DNA of 64,000 nucleotides from Shimia thalassica (GTDB taxonomy: Bacteria; Pseudomonadota; Alphaproteobacteria; Rhodobacterales; Rhodobacteraceae). Positions 1-8,346 of the stretch are shown here, piece by piece. The DNA is taken from the NCBI RefSeq assembly GCF_001458215.1, contig NZ_CYTW01000001.1, forward strand, positions 372,001 to 436,000, given 5' to 3'. The stretch's first letter is position 1. Each line of letters begins with the position of its first letter. The position numbers and the translations under genes are program-made. Below the pieces are notes generated by a model. It saw only the letters and a list, made by a program, of their open reading frames with translations, did not search any database and was not told where the DNA came from.

Positions 1-788
1 ACAATAAAGGTCAACAGGTTGTCGCGCAGTTCAGCTGTATTCATCTTGCGCTTGGTTTCCGGATCCTGACCGGAAAGAAGCATATCGAGAAGGTCAGGCA
101 CCGCCGACGCCCCGCGTTTGCGGCGTTCGACAATCGCCTGATCCGCAACCTGTTTCATCTGAGCGACGACAGGTCCGGAGGTAAAGCGGGACGGGCGCGG
201 CACCCAATCGGGCACCCCGAGCATGTCGAGAATCGATACTTTGCCCGCCGCCGCGATATAGGCATCGATCGAACGATGAACCGCGTCGCTGTCAAAGCTG
301 CCCTCTCCCGAAAAGGTCACGTCCGAAATCACGTCAAATGTTGTGCGCACCATTTCTTCCATAAGGTCAACCGCACGGCCATTGGACGCTGCGATGCGGT
401 CTGCGCTGCGCTGGGCCGCGGCAATCATGATTGGGCCAAGGCTTTGAACGTTGCGGTGGGAGAACACAGGCGCGGCCGTGCGTCGTTGCCAGCGCCAATG
501 CGCGTCTTCGGCGATAAACAGGCTGTCTCCGATTGCGGGGCGCAGAATGTTTTTGGTGGCTTTCGATTTAGGATAATTATTCACGTTCTCGAGAAGAATC
601 CTGCGGATCGCCCCCGGTTCCATAACCATATGCCACCGGATGCCTGTGCGGCCCGAGACCATCGGCTGGCGGACAGCCAGTTCGGGCAGGATGCTAAGCA
701 GGTTCGTGCGTGCAGCCCGCAATGACCCCATCAACCCCAAGGGTTCAGTGGCAAAGGGAACATAGGCGGGAAAAGCTGGATCGTGCAT
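1..788 (-). CDS. Cytochrome P450, N-terminal part (runs off the window)
   Basis: This minus-strand reading frame opens with an ATG at 788 preceded by AGGAGAG and continues through the left edge, so only the first 262 residues are visible. P450s are haem monooxygenases that insert one oxygen atom from O2 using electrons from a ferredoxin or flavodoxin. The C-helix signature W-x-x-x-R is at about W98-R102, followed by the usual APVFS stretch. The visible part ends just as the I helix would begin, with residues LRDNLLTFI; the haem-binding cysteine loop lies outside. The substrate cannot be told from this portion. Soluble bacterial type, with no signal peptide or membrane anchor visible. Confidence 0.88.
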   Translation of the reverse strand, partial: MHDPAFPAYVPFATEPLGLMGSLRAARTNLLSILPELAVRQPMVSGRTGIRWHMVMEPGAIRRILLENVNNYPKSKATKNILRPAIGDSLFIAEDAHWRWQRRTAAPVFSHRNVQSLGPIMIAAAQRSADRIAASNGRAVDLMEEMVRTTFDVISDVTFSGEGSFDSDAVHRSIDAYIAAAGKVSILDMLGVPDWVPRPSRFTSGPVVAQMKQVADQAIVERRKRGASAVPDLLDMLLSGQDPETKRKMNTAELRDNLLTFI

Positions 789-914
789 AAATCTCTCCTG
801 ATGCAAAATAACATAGGTCGGTCAGGCGCCCGCAGCAAATCTCAGAGCGTTGATTGCGTGGTGAGAAGGCATGAGGTATGCCGCTTGGGATATCTTTTCG
901 TAGGACCCAGTCGA

Positions 915-1526
915 ATGATCCGTATCTTTGCCGTTTTTGCCGTTCTGTTCGCTTTGGTAGGTTGTTCCGTGCCAACAACGCCGGTGGATGAACCTCTTGT
1001 TGATCTCGGGGACTTTGTTCTGGGGCACAATATTGCGGTCACCAAGAACCTGACCAAAGGCCCGTTGTCGCGTGAAGGATCGCCTGAACGCTGGGAAGCT
1101 TCGGTCGAGAGTGCGGTTGATGCCCGCCTTGGCCGGTATGACGGCGAACGGCTGGTACACCTTGGAATCAACGTTGCCGGCTATGTGCTGGCCCAACCGG
1201 GTGTGCCGGTTTTGATGGCGCCAAAATCCGCGCTGATCCTGACTGTAACCGCATGGGATGATCAGGCTGGCAAAAAGTTTAACGCCGAGCCAAAGGAAAT
1301 AATTGTCCTTGAAACCTTCACAGGGTCTTCCTTGCTGGGGTCGGGCTATACGATGCGGCCGGAAGAGCAAATGGCCAATCTGTCCTATAATGCGGCCAAG
1401 GCAATTGAAGAGTGGCTGCACGAGAATCGCGCCTGTCTGAAACCGAATCCAAGCTCTGCAGAATTGGCGGCATGCTGGAAAGACAACAAAGACAGCAGAT
1501 CGCGCGAAGCACTCGAAAACCAATAG
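915..1526 (+). CDS. Putative lipoprotein of unknown function
   Basis: A 203-residue protein. The start at 915 was chosen because it places a hydrophobic signal sequence (residues 1-17) at the N terminus, ending in the lipobox LVGC, and it follows an AGGA at a reasonable distance; the frame is open further upstream. After lipid modification of the cysteine the mature protein would sit in the cell envelope. The body has no motif I recognise; the C terminus carries a few cysteines that could form disulfides. It is divergent from the P450 gene and lies just upstream of the first tuf promoter. Function unknown. Confidence 0.7.
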   Translation: MIRIFAVFAVLFALVGCSVPTTPVDEPLVDLGDFVLGHNIAVTKNLTKGPLSREGSPERWEASVESAVDARLGRYDGERLVHLGINVAGYVLAQPGVPVLMAPKSALILTVTAWDDQAGKKFNAEPKEIIVLETFTGSSLLGSGYTMRPEEQMANLSYNAAKAIEEWLHENRACLKPNPSSAELAACWKDNKDSRSREALENQ

Positions 1527-1539
1527 CGCGAAGTCGCGC

Positions 1540-1568
1540 TTGATTTTTGCTGCGCAAAGCAATATGTC
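1540..1568 (+). promoter_or_regulatory. Candidate sigma70-type promoter of the first tuf gene
   Basis: TTGATT at 1540-1545, a 17-bp spacer and TATGTC at 1563-1568, located 62 bp before the tuf start and after the end of the lipoprotein gene. Read by eye only. Confidence 0.5.
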
Positions 1569-1630
1569 GCGCGCGGTAGACACATTTGGGCCACTCGGGC
1601 CCACCCATCCAACTAGAAGGCGCCTCGATC

Positions 1631-2806
1631 ATGGCTAAGGAAAAGTTTGAACGCAGTAAGCCGCACTGCAACATCGGCACCATCGGTCACGTTGACCACG
1701 GTAAAACGACGCTGACCGCAGCGATCACCAAGCAATTTGGTGACTTCAAAGCGTATGACGAGATCGACGGCGCGCCCGAAGAAAAAGCTCGCGGCATCAC
1801 CATCTCGACTGCACACGTTGAGTATGAAACCGAAAACCGTCACTACGCACACGTCGACTGCCCCGGCCACGCTGACTATGTTAAGAACATGATCACTGGT
1901 GCGGCTCAGATGGACGGCGCTATTCTGGTTGTGAACGCTGCTGACGGCCCAATGCCTCAGACTCGTGAGCACATCCTGTTGGGTCGCCAGGTTGGCATCC
2001 CTTCGATGGTTGTTTTCATGAACAAAGTTGACCAGGTTGACGACGAAGAGCTTCTCGAGCTCGTTGAAATGGAAATCCGTGAACTGCTGACCGAATACGA
2101 CTATCCAGGTGACGACATTCCTGTGATCGCTGGTTCGGCTCTGGCTGCTCTGGAAGACCGTGACGACAACATCGGCAAAGACAAAATTGCCGAGCTGATG
2201 GCGGCTGTTGACGAATACATCCCACAGCCACCACGTGCTGTTGACGAGCCTTTCCTGATGCCGATCGAAGACGTGTTCTCGATCTCGGGTCGTGGTACAG
2301 TTGTAACCGGCCGTGTTGAGCGTGGCGTGATCAATGTTGGCGACAACATCGAAATCGTTGGTATCAAAGACACCACCACAACCACCTGTACCGGTGTTGA
2401 AATGTTCCGCAAGCTGCTGGATCGCGGTGAAGCAGGCGACAACATCGGCGCTCTGCTGCGTGGTATCGACCGTGAGTCGGTTGAGCGTGGTCAGGTTCTG
2501 TGTAAGCCAGGTTCGGTTACACCACACACCAAGTTCGAAGCAGAAGCCTACATCCTGACCAAGGATGAAGGTGGCCGTCACACGCCATTCTTCGCGAACT
2601 ACCGTCCACAGTTCTACTTCCGTACAACTGACGTGACCGGCACAGTTGAACTGCCAGCAGGTACCGAAATGGTCATGCCAGGCGACAACCTGAAGTTCAA
2701 CGTCGAGCTGATCGCACCAATCGCGATGGAGCAAGGCCTGCGCTTTGCGATCCGTGAAGGCGGCCGTACCGTTGGTTCGGGTGTTGTATCGAAAATCGTC
2801 GAGTAA
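1631..2806 (+). CDS. tuf: Elongation factor Tu, first copy
   Basis: A 391-residue translation elongation GTPase that delivers aminoacyl-tRNA to the ribosomal A site. The start [10 protein letters not shown] is the conserved EF-Tu N terminus. The P-loop GHVDHGKT is at residues 19-26, with DCPGH and NKVD further on, followed by domains 2 and 3 of normal length. The gene is followed directly by a strong terminator and stands alone, upstream of tRNA-Trp, which is the usual alphaproteobacterial place for a tuf gene next to secE-nusG. Its nucleotide sequence is identical to the second copy at 39897-41072. Confidence 0.99.
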   Translation: MAKEKFERSKPHCNIGTIGHVDHGKTTLTAAITKQFGDFKAYDEIDGAPEEKARGITISTAHVEYETENRHYAHVDCPGHADYVKNMITGAAQMDGAILVVNAADGPMPQTREHILLGRQVGIPSMVVFMNKVDQVDDEELLELVEMEIRELLTEYDYPGDDIPVIAGSALAALEDRDDNIGKDKIAELMAAVDEYIPQPPRAVDEPFLMPIEDVFSISGRGTVVTGRVERGVINVGDNIEIVGIKDTTTTTCTGVEMFRKLLDRGEAGDNIGALLRGIDRESVERGQVLCKPGSVTPHTKFEAEAYILTKDEGGRHTPFFANYRPQFYFRTTDVTGTVELPAGTEMVMPGDNLKFNVELIAPIAMEQGLRFAIREGGRTVGSGVVSKIVE

Positions 2807-2828
2807 TCTCTCTTCGATCTGAATACCG

Positions 2829-2856
2829 GAAAGGCCGCCCAAGGGCGGCCTTTTTG
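2829..2856 (+). terminator. Rho-independent terminator after tuf
   Basis: Stem GGCCGCCC / GGGCGGCC with a two-base loop, flanked by AAA and TTTTT. The same structure follows the second tuf copy. Confidence 0.9.
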
Positions 2857-2996
2857 CTTTGCAGCTGTATCCCGCGCTTGTCCCAATCAAAATTGACAGC
2901 GGTTCCCACATTTCGAACGCCATTCTCTTTTCCAGTGCCGTTATGCAAAAGTGTCGATATGCTGCGGTAAGCACTTTTGATTTCAGGATATTGTGA

Positions 2997-3908
2997 ATGG
3001 CAGATCAGTCCGGATTTCCCTCAACCATCCAAGACCACGTGAGCATGTTTGCCAGCAAAGACTGGCAAGGCATTGACGCCAAAGGCTTGCGGCAAGCGGC
3101 CTTGGTGCCGACAATGCTGAATATCGAGGAGCAGGCCTTTTATCTTTGGCTGACCCGCGAGTGGTTTCAGGGATGCGGCGCGGTGGCTGATCTTGGGTCT
3201 TTTGCAGGCGGATCAGCGGCGTGCCTTGCGGAAGGTTTCAAGCAGGCAGAGAAATCCGAGATCGTTCATGCCTATGACAAATTTGAGGTTGGCAAATACC
3301 GGGCCCTGACAAAGCGGCATGCGCGCTATCTTGCGCGGCCTCCTGCATCGGAATGCGGTTTGTCCCCGCGTCCTTTGCCCGAGTTTTCAGGGACGGACCT
3401 GTTGCCCTTGGCGCAGTTTTTTCTAGAGCCTTGGGGCGATCAAATCAAACTGCATAAGGGCCGCATAGAAGAGCTGGGCTGGCATGGCGGTGATATTGAG
3501 CTTTTGGTCATGGATGCCTCTAAAACGGCTGAAACGATGGACCTGATGAGTCGCCAGTTTTTCCCGCACCTGATTCCGGGCAAGTCGGTGGTGGTGCAGC
3601 AGGATTTCCTCTGGTGGCAGCAGCCGTGGATCGCGGCGCAGATGGCATTGTTACAGCCCTATTTTGAGCCGGTTGCCTATATCCCCAAACACTCGGTTTC
3701 ATTCTTGTGCACCAAGGCGGTCCCTGTGGATGTTCTGAAGGATATAAGCGTCGCAGAGTTCGGGGATCGCGAGATGATTCAGGCGCTCAGGAATATGAAA
3801 CAACGCCTAAAGGGATTTCCGCTGGACCGGTATATGCGTCGGCTGATCGAGGCCGTGAAAGCCAATCCAGAAAAACGAAAAGCCTTTCAATTCGAGACGA
3901 AACCCTAA
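2997..3908 (+). CDS. SAM-dependent methyltransferase-like protein
   Basis: A 303-residue protein with a glycine-rich stretch VADLGSFAGGSAACL near residue 65 that resembles motif I of class I SAM-binding folds. A later segment (IELLVMDASK, then SVVVQQDFLWWQ) fits the strand 4/5 pattern of TylF/macrocin O-methyltransferase-like proteins. Substrate is unknown and catalytic activity is inferred from fold resemblance alone. AGGA precedes the ATG. The gene ends five bases from the converging acyltransferase gene. Confidence 0.55.
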   Translation: MADQSGFPSTIQDHVSMFASKDWQGIDAKGLRQAALVPTMLNIEEQAFYLWLTREWFQGCGAVADLGSFAGGSAACLAEGFKQAEKSEIVHAYDKFEVGKYRALTKRHARYLARPPASECGLSPRPLPEFSGTDLLPLAQFFLEPWGDQIKLHKGRIEELGWHGGDIELLVMDASKTAETMDLMSRQFFPHLIPGKSVVVQQDFLWWQQPWIAAQMALLQPYFEPVAYIPKHSVSFLCTKAVPVDVLKDISVAEFGDREMIQALRNMKQRLKGFPLDRYMRRLIEAVKANPEKRKAFQFETKP

Positions 3909-3913
3909 GCCGC

Positions 3914-4603
3914 CTATCCGCGGCCACTTTGCTTGTCCGAGGCGGCCGTGATCTCTTCAAGGGCCTGTTCGAGATCAAGACGCAGTGTTTCGTAGGTCTC
4001 GTCGTCGGCTTTGCGGGGGACGTCCTGTTCCCATTCCTTGCAAAGGAAGACACCTTTGGAAAACGGAGTGGGCAACCACATATCGTCCCAGGTTGGCAGG
4101 GCGATAACGCGCTTTTGCGAGAAGGACACGGTGAACACGCGTTTTCCAGAGGAGCGGGCCCAGACGATCGGGACGGTCGAACATACGCGCGCCGGACCGC
4201 GGGGGCCATCCGAGGCGATCCCGATAGAGACGCCGTTGCGGATTCGTTTGAGAATCTCTCTGGAAGCCACGACATGGCGGGTGCGGCTGTTCATGGAAAT
4301 ACTGTCAAATCCAAACCGGCGCTGCAGATCACCTGCCAGCCGTCCGGCACGGGCATCAGACGTCAGCGAACAGATCGGCGCGAGGGACGTGTCAAAAATG
4401 TAAGGAGACATCATCAGGCGCTGGTGCCAGATCGCGACAATGACGGCCTCTCCGGTTTGAACGGCCTCTTCCATGGGTTCAAAGCCGACCCGTTCCCATC
4501 GTGATGTGACATGACAGAATCGGACATACAGCTCGAACAAGGTTGTTGCAAAGCTCTGGACCAGCTGGCTGTCTGCGATCTTTTTTCTCAAACTCACGGG
4601 CAT
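3914..4603 (-). CDS. DUF374-type lysophospholipid acyltransferase
   Basis: A 229-residue protein of the DUF374 family, related to LPLAT acyltransferases. WHQRLMMSP around H60 and SDGPRGP around D132 are the family signatures; the latter takes the place of the FPEGTR box in PlsC. Family members transfer acyl chains to lysophospholipid or lipid A-type acceptors at the inner membrane, but the substrate of this one is not known. It converges with the methyltransferase-like gene and its upstream region faces tRNA-Trp. The SD (AGGAGAG) sits very close to the ATG. Confidence 0.8.
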   Translation of the reverse strand: MPVSLRKKIADSQLVQSFATTLFELYVRFCHVTSRWERVGFEPMEEAVQTGEAVIVAIWHQRLMMSPYIFDTSLAPICSLTSDARAGRLAGDLQRRFGFDSISMNSRTRHVVASREILKRIRNGVSIGIASDGPRGPARVCSTVPIVWARSSGKRVFTVSFSQKRVIALPTWDDMWLPTPFSKGVFLCKEWEQDVPRKADDETYETLRLDLEQALEEITAASDKQSGRG

Positions 4604-4684
4604 CTCTCCTGTGTCCGGTTACTACCTGCTCGGGGCGTGCGGCACAACCAACGGGAAAACCACGCATTAGGTTGTTTTTTCCTC

Positions 4685-4713
4685 TTGAGTCCTCTCGCGT
4701 AGTGGCATAGGAA
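4685..4713 (+). promoter_or_regulatory. Candidate promoter of tRNA-Trp
   Basis: TTGAGT at 4685-4690, a 17-bp spacer and TAGGAA at 4708-4713, ending 12 bp before the mature tRNA. Confidence 0.5.
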
Positions 4714-4725
4714 ACCCGTGGCCTT

Positions 4726-4801
4726 AGGGGTATAGCTCAGTTGGTAGAGCGACGGTCTCCAAAACCGTAGGCCCACAGTTCGAGTCTGTGTGCCCCTGCC
4801 A
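4726..4801 (+). tRNA. tRNA-Trp (anticodon CCA)
   Basis: A 76-nt gene with encoded CCA. The acceptor stem AGGGGTA pairs with TGCCCCT. The anticodon loop is CTCCAAA, giving CCA for UGG codons, and the T arm carries GTTCGAGTC. It serves as the integration target of the element to its right: its 3' half from the anticodon stem onward is repeated at 19155-19205, so the gene stayed intact after integration. Confidence 0.97.
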
Positions 4802-4804
4802 TTT
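4754..4804 (+). repeat. attL, 51-bp direct repeat inside tRNA-Trp
   Basis: Identical, base for base, to 19155-19205. It begins in the anticodon stem and runs three bases past the CCA end. Confidence 0.95.
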
Positions 4805-4874
4805 ACAACTATTTGAGAATAAACAGCTTTTAGGCAATAGGCCTTGGCGATAGGTAAGGCCTAAACGGCTTTAT

Positions 4875-4940
4875 GTAACGCCCAATTGTAACATTTGCCC
4901 GATTTGCCCGATTTCGTAACGCAGGCGACCCAGAGTAACC
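4875..4940 (+). promoter_or_regulatory. Cluster of GTAAC repeats, possible integrase arm sites (left)
   Basis: GTAAC occurs at 4875, 4888, 4916 and 4935, and inverted (CGTTAC) at 4957-4962. The same motif recurs near the right end. A 9-bp tandem TGCCCGATT also lies here (about 4897-4914). Tyrosine integrases bind short arm-type repeats beside the core site; that role is inferred. Confidence 0.45.
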
Positions 4941-4958
4941 AGAGCAACACAATAGGCG

Positions 4959-6320
4959 TTACTCAGCCGCTTGAGCCGCCCCTGCGCCCCGCAGGACAGC
5001 CAAAACCACCTCTAACGGTTGCCCCGACGCTTGGGCGTATTCCATGGCTTTCAGCATAACCTCTGGGGGCAGATCATCCCCCGTCGCGTCGGTTTTGGGT
5101 TTCGGCGTTGACGACAGACCACCCGCGATTGCGACCAATTGCTTTTGGGCAAGCGCCTCAGTGACCCAGCCGTACGTTGAGGCAGTCATGGTAGGATCGG
5201 CATGCCCCGCAAATTGCGAAACGGTTTCCAACGGAACGCCTTGTTCGATCAGGTGCGTAATTCCGCCGTGCCGACGCGAATGCAGCCCAGCCGTTACGCC
5301 CAGATTGTTTGCAGCCGTTTGCACCATTGAGGACACCGCCGACGGACGCCAGACGCGCCCTGTGCGAGGATCAGGGAACACCAGCCGATCGACATTCCAG
5401 ACGACGCCCTTGTCGGCTTCCTTGCGCCGCCGTAGCAGGGCCAAAGCATCGGGCACGAGATAGACCTTGCGGCCAAGTTCGCCTGTTTTGGCGCTTGTTT
5501 TGGTGCCCCGCCGAATTCGGAAGATACCGCCCGCCTCTTCTGTCACATCTTCGATAATGACAAACGGCGTTTCCGCGTTCAAATGCACATGGGCCCAAGG
5601 CAGGCCAAGGGTTTCTTGCTTGCGGCAAGCCGTTAGAAAACCGAACTCGACCACATCGGCCAAATCGGCGTCGTTTCGGTTCAGCTTTTCATGGCCGTTA
5701 CGCAGGGCATCAACCAAGATTTGCGTTTCATCCGCCGTTGCCATTTTGACGTTCGGGCCCCGCTTGGGCACAGGGGGAGCCTTCACACCTTCGACGCGGA
5801 CGTTCCAAGTAATCAGACCTTCATCATAGGCATGAGCCATAGCCTTTTTGAGAAAGCCCCAGATGTGGTGCACGTTCCGCGCCCCGTTTCGGCTTTGCCC
5901 CGCTTTGGGATGATCGACTGGCCAGACTTCTTTCCGCGCCGCATCGACAAGCGCCACAAACGCGGGTTTCCGCACGTCTGTTAGCTTCATCGCCCCGTTC
6001 ATGAGCCGTAACACCCCGTTAGCCAATTGGGCATCCCTGTGGGCCGTTTTCAGCGCCTTGTTGGCTCTTTGGTATGGGAGAAAAATTTGCAGCAGGAACC
6101 ATTCAAGCGACCCATCGGTGACGGGCGCGGCGGGGTTGTCCCGTAGTTGCTTTTCGAGCGCGTTGGCATCCCGTAGCGCCGCCGCTTTGGATTTCGCCTT
6201 GATGGTTTTGTTTTTGCGGATCAGGACGGGCGACCCGTCGGCCCGGACGGACCCAGCAGGGCAGGGAATACGAAGGGCCGCAAGCCACTTGCCCCCATCA
6301 CGTTGATAGACTGACGCCAT
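4959..6320 (-). CDS. int: Tyrosine recombinase / integrase of the element
   Basis: A 453-residue phage-type integrase. The start at 6320 (MASVYQRDGGKW) was chosen because it gives the normal short N-terminal arm-binding segment and overlaps the previous stop as TAATG; the open frame extends further upstream. Catalytic residues are visible: R233 in TACRKQE, H347 and R350 in HSRRH, GHA near 375 and the nucleophile Y383 in TASTYGW. The C-terminal 55 residues beyond the tyrosine are an extra tail. It catalyses integration at the tRNA-Trp 3' end. Orientation towards attL next to the tRNA is typical for tRNA-targeted islands. Confidence 0.95.
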   Translation of the reverse strand: MASVYQRDGGKWLAALRIPCPAGSVRADGSPVLIRKNKTIKAKSKAAALRDANALEKQLRDNPAAPVTDGSLEWFLLQIFLPYQRANKALKTAHRDAQLANGVLRLMNGAMKLTDVRKPAFVALVDAARKEVWPVDHPKAGQSRNGARNVHHIWGFLKKAMAHAYDEGLITWNVRVEGVKAPPVPKRGPNVKMATADETQILVDALRNGHEKLNRNDADLADVVEFGFLTACRKQETLGLPWAHVHLNAETPFVIIEDVTEEAGGIFRIRRGTKTSAKTGELGRKVYLVPDALALLRRRKEADKGVVWNVDRLVFPDPRTGRVWRPSAVSSMVQTAANNLGVTAGLHSRRHGGITHLIEQGVPLETVSQFAGHADPTMTASTYGWVTEALAQKQLVAIAGGLSSTPKPKTDATGDDLPPEVMLKAMEYAQASGQPLEVVLAVLRGAGAAQAAE

Positions 6321-6832
6321 TATTTCGCCCCCCTGTTCGCGCGCCAAAAGGCGGTTTGACAGCGACCCGAACAGAACTTCGCATCGGATCGGCGGACAGG
6401 GAACAGGCCCCCGCAATGATGGCAGGCACGAAAGTCGGGCCGCTCTTTCCAATCTTTTGCCGCATCGAAGCCCATCTTGGCACGTAAAGTCCCGTAATTG
6501 ACGAAGGGTACCATGTCCTCGCTTAAATCGACGTTGACTTCGCCAGAGTGGATCAGTTGCGAGCAAATCAGGTTCAGCTTGGACGCTGTCACCCGTTCGC
6601 GGGCAGGGTCGTCGAGAAAGGTAGAATCGCCGCCGTCGTCGAGCGGGGCCCAGAACCCGTAGATTTCGCGCAGGAAGGCAAAGATATCTTCTTTGTGGGT
6701 ATATTGGAAAAGCGGGGCTTCATAGCGCCAATCCGCTTCGCGGTTCGCGTCGATTTCTTCGATCGACAATTGCGACATTCGTGCCGCCCAGCCGTCGATT
6801 TTCTGGTTATTCCAGAGTTCAGCTTTTCGCAT
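6320..6832 (-). CDS. CGNR-like zinc-finger protein upstream of integrase
   Basis: A 170-residue protein translated from ATG 6832 behind AGGAG; a TTG ten codons earlier is less likely. The last 40 residues carry a C-x2-C ... C-x3-C arrangement (CHHCGGLF, then FCSGRC) followed by basic residues, which resembles the CGNR zinc finger of putative DNA-binding proteins. The rest is acidic and unassigned. Its stop overlaps the integrase start by one base, so the two are translationally coupled and probably work together, for example as integration accessory or regulator. Function is inferred from position only. Confidence 0.65.
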   Translation of the reverse strand: MRKAELWNNQKIDGWAARMSQLSIEEIDANREADWRYEAPLFQYTHKEDIFAFLREIYGFWAPLDDGGDSTFLDDPARERVTASKLNLICSQLIHSGEVNVDLSEDMVPFVNYGTLRAKMGFDAAKDWKERPDFRACHHCGGLFPVRRSDAKFCSGRCQTAFWRANRGAK

Positions 6833-7047
6833 ATTCGCTCCTATGCACTTTTGGGCCTTCAAAAGGGACGGTGGGGTAACGGCTGTACGTCATAGATGCC
6901 GTAAGAATGCATTGCAAGACCGAATAGGTGTTTATAACCGTAGCGTTTTGCATATAAGTAAGGCGTAACCCTTTTAATCCACACGAAGGCTGTTTACCAA
7001 AGTTAAGAGAGCCCACGAGGGGCGCATAAGACAGTAGGAGAAAACCA
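6833..7047. promoter_or_regulatory. Divergent control region between integrase and excisionase genes
   Basis: A 215-bp AT-richer region with GTAAC motifs at 6876 and 6965 and a TATAAG box at 6953-6958 oriented towards the excisionase gene. It probably holds both promoters and binding sites of the HTH protein; no exact sites can be fixed by eye. Confidence 0.4.
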
Positions 7048-7242
7048 ATGGCCGAAGAAAAGGTATTTATGAGCCCAACCGCGTTTGCAGAAGCCATGGG
7101 CGTGTCGAGCGTTACGGTTCACCGTTGGATCAAGGCGCGGACGTTGAAAGCGGTTCAGCGAGGCAAAGTCGTTTTGATACCGCGATCGGAAGTGGGCAGG
7201 TTCGCCAAGGAGGCCGATGATAGTATCGGGGCAACCGAATGA
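7048..7242 (+). CDS. Excisionase / AlpA-like helix-turn-helix protein
   Basis: A 64-residue protein that is almost entirely a MerR-type winged helix: SPTAFAEAMGVSSVTVHRWIKARTL is the recognition-helix region, followed by the short wing (KAVQRGKVVLIPRSEVGRF). This is the HTH_17/excisionase class. Such proteins bind att arms to bias the integrase towards excision, or activate int as AlpA does. AGGAG lies upstream of ATG 7048. It is divergent from the integrase pair, the normal placement. Confidence 0.8.
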   Translation: MAEEKVFMSPTAFAEAMGVSSVTVHRWIKARTLKAVQRGKVVLIPRSEVGRFAKEADDSIGATE

Positions 7243-7464
7243 GCAAGAAGCACATCACCCAGACACCCATAGGGCTCGAATTTCGGACCTGTCGGACAGT
7301 TGCGTGCATCCAGATAAATACAAACGCCGATATTCCTCGATTGTGGCGATGATGGACGGCCTAACGGATACCCCAGCCACCGAACCCGACGCGATGGAAG
7401 CCAACCTATCGGGGCGTCGGCCAAGGATCGCCTGACAGCCGCCATTGCAGCGCACAGGAAACGG

Positions 7465-7788
7465 TTGGAGCGGGAATTCGAGGCCGCAACCTACGCCAAG
7501 GCCGTCGAACTCGCACATTACGCCCACGACGAGCGTTTCGAAACCTTGATCGCCAACGTTGAAAAAATGAACGAGCGTTTGACGCAGCTTTTGAAGTCAA
7601 AGCACGTTCTGGACCTCAAGGATTACAAGGCGCTGAAAAAGGTTATGGCTCCACAGGGCAACCCGTCGCCCGAGGCGCTACGCCACGCTTGGGAAGTCTT
7701 CGAAAGCTTGGGCATTGAACCAATGAGCGACAAAGAAATTGCCTTGGTCGAAACGTTTAAGGCCAGCGCTGCAGCGATGAAGAAATAG
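7465..7788 (+). CDS. Small hypothetical protein, possibly 5'-frameshifted
   Basis: At least 107 residues from TTG 7465, helical and charged (KAVELAHYAHDERFETLIANVEKM region), no recognised domain. The same frame stays open upstream to 7318 without an ATG, and residues just before the TTG (AKDRLTAAIAAHRKR) look like real protein. An ATG at about 7348-7351 in another frame reads MMDGLTDTPATEPDAMEANLSG up to 7415, so a one-base shift near 7415 would join the two. Either the gene uses a rare start or it carries a frameshift. It is followed by a terminator. Confidence 0.5.
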   Translation: MEREFEAATYAKAVELAHYAHDERFETLIANVEKMNERLTQLLKSKHVLDLKDYKALKKVMAPQGNPSPEALRHAWEVFESLGIEPMSDKEIALVETFKASAAAMKK

Positions 7789-7810
7789 CAGCGGTTGCCG
7801 CAACCGATAA

Positions 7811-7840
7811 AAAGCCCCCGCCAGAGGTGGCAGGGGCTTT
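7811..7840. terminator. Bidirectional terminator between converging genes
   Basis: AAAGCCCC-CGCCA / TGGCA-GGGGCTTT with a GAGG loop, placed between the 7465-7788 gene and the oppositely oriented antitoxin gene. Confidence 0.8.
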
Positions 7841-7878
7841 GCATGTTCAACAAGCTTGTTTCCTAGACGAAACGACAG

Positions 7879-8328
7879 TCAGGCGACCGCCCAATGTTCG
7901 CCTTCCAGCTTGAATTTGTGATGTTCTAATTCAACGATCTGTCGATCAAGCGCAGCAAGGCCTTTAACGAGTTCGTGGATTTTTTCGTCAGATCGCGATG
8001 CGGCATAGAGCAAGCCGACCGCCACACTTGCAGGGCCAGTCACTTTCGCGTCCCGTTCTTTTTCCCAGCGTTGGATATTCTTCACCGACGTTTTGATAAG
8101 GTCAGCCAGCGCCCTTTGCGACATATCCAATTCAATTCTGATAAAGCGAAACTCAGCCCCCGTCATGACATGCGGGCTCGCTATGATATCCATCGCAATT
8201 TCATGATGCAGCCCGTCCAGATTGGCAATCGAAGTCGCAGAGCCATATGGCGTCTCGGTAACTTCAACGCCGCCCTCCAACCAGATAGATGGCAGGCCAC
8301 AGTCCACGTAATGGAACAGTTCAGACAT
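7879..8328 (-). CDS. MqsA-type HTH antitoxin / regulator
   Basis: A 149-residue protein. The N-terminal segment (LFHYVDCGLPSIWLEGGVEV) matches a common proteobacterial antitoxin family whose members start with an FHYxxxGLxxVWL-like motif. A Xre/MqsA-like HTH follows (TGAEFRFIRIELDMSQRALA, then SVKNIQRWEK, residues about 55-90). The C-terminal 50 residues are likely a coiled coil. Encoded 18 bases after the DUF4258 toxin gene in the same operon, so it probably neutralises the toxin and represses the promoter. The toxin-first order is as in mqsRA. Confidence 0.75.
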   Translation of the reverse strand: MSELFHYVDCGLPSIWLEGGVEVTETPYGSATSIANLDGLHHEIAMDIIASPHVMTGAEFRFIRIELDMSQRALADLIKTSVKNIQRWEKERDAKVTGPASVAVGLLYAASRSDEKIHELVKGLAALDRQIVELEHHKFKLEGEHWAVA

Positions 8329-8346
8329 AGTTCTCTCCTTTCGCTT

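Larger units (their letters stand above)
1628..2861 (+). repeat. 1234-bp direct repeat, tuf copy 1 plus terminator
   Basis: Identity with 39894-41127 starts three bases before the ATG and ends a few bases after the terminator T-run. Upstream and downstream flanks differ completely. The shared tract includes the non-coding 3' end and terminator, which points to recent gene conversion rather than only protein-level constraint. Confidence 0.9.

Noticed and set aside
1613-2974. 453-codon open frame antisense to the first tuf (and its twin at 39882-41177)
   Set aside because: Shadow of tuf codon usage; both copies appear because the tuf genes are identical.
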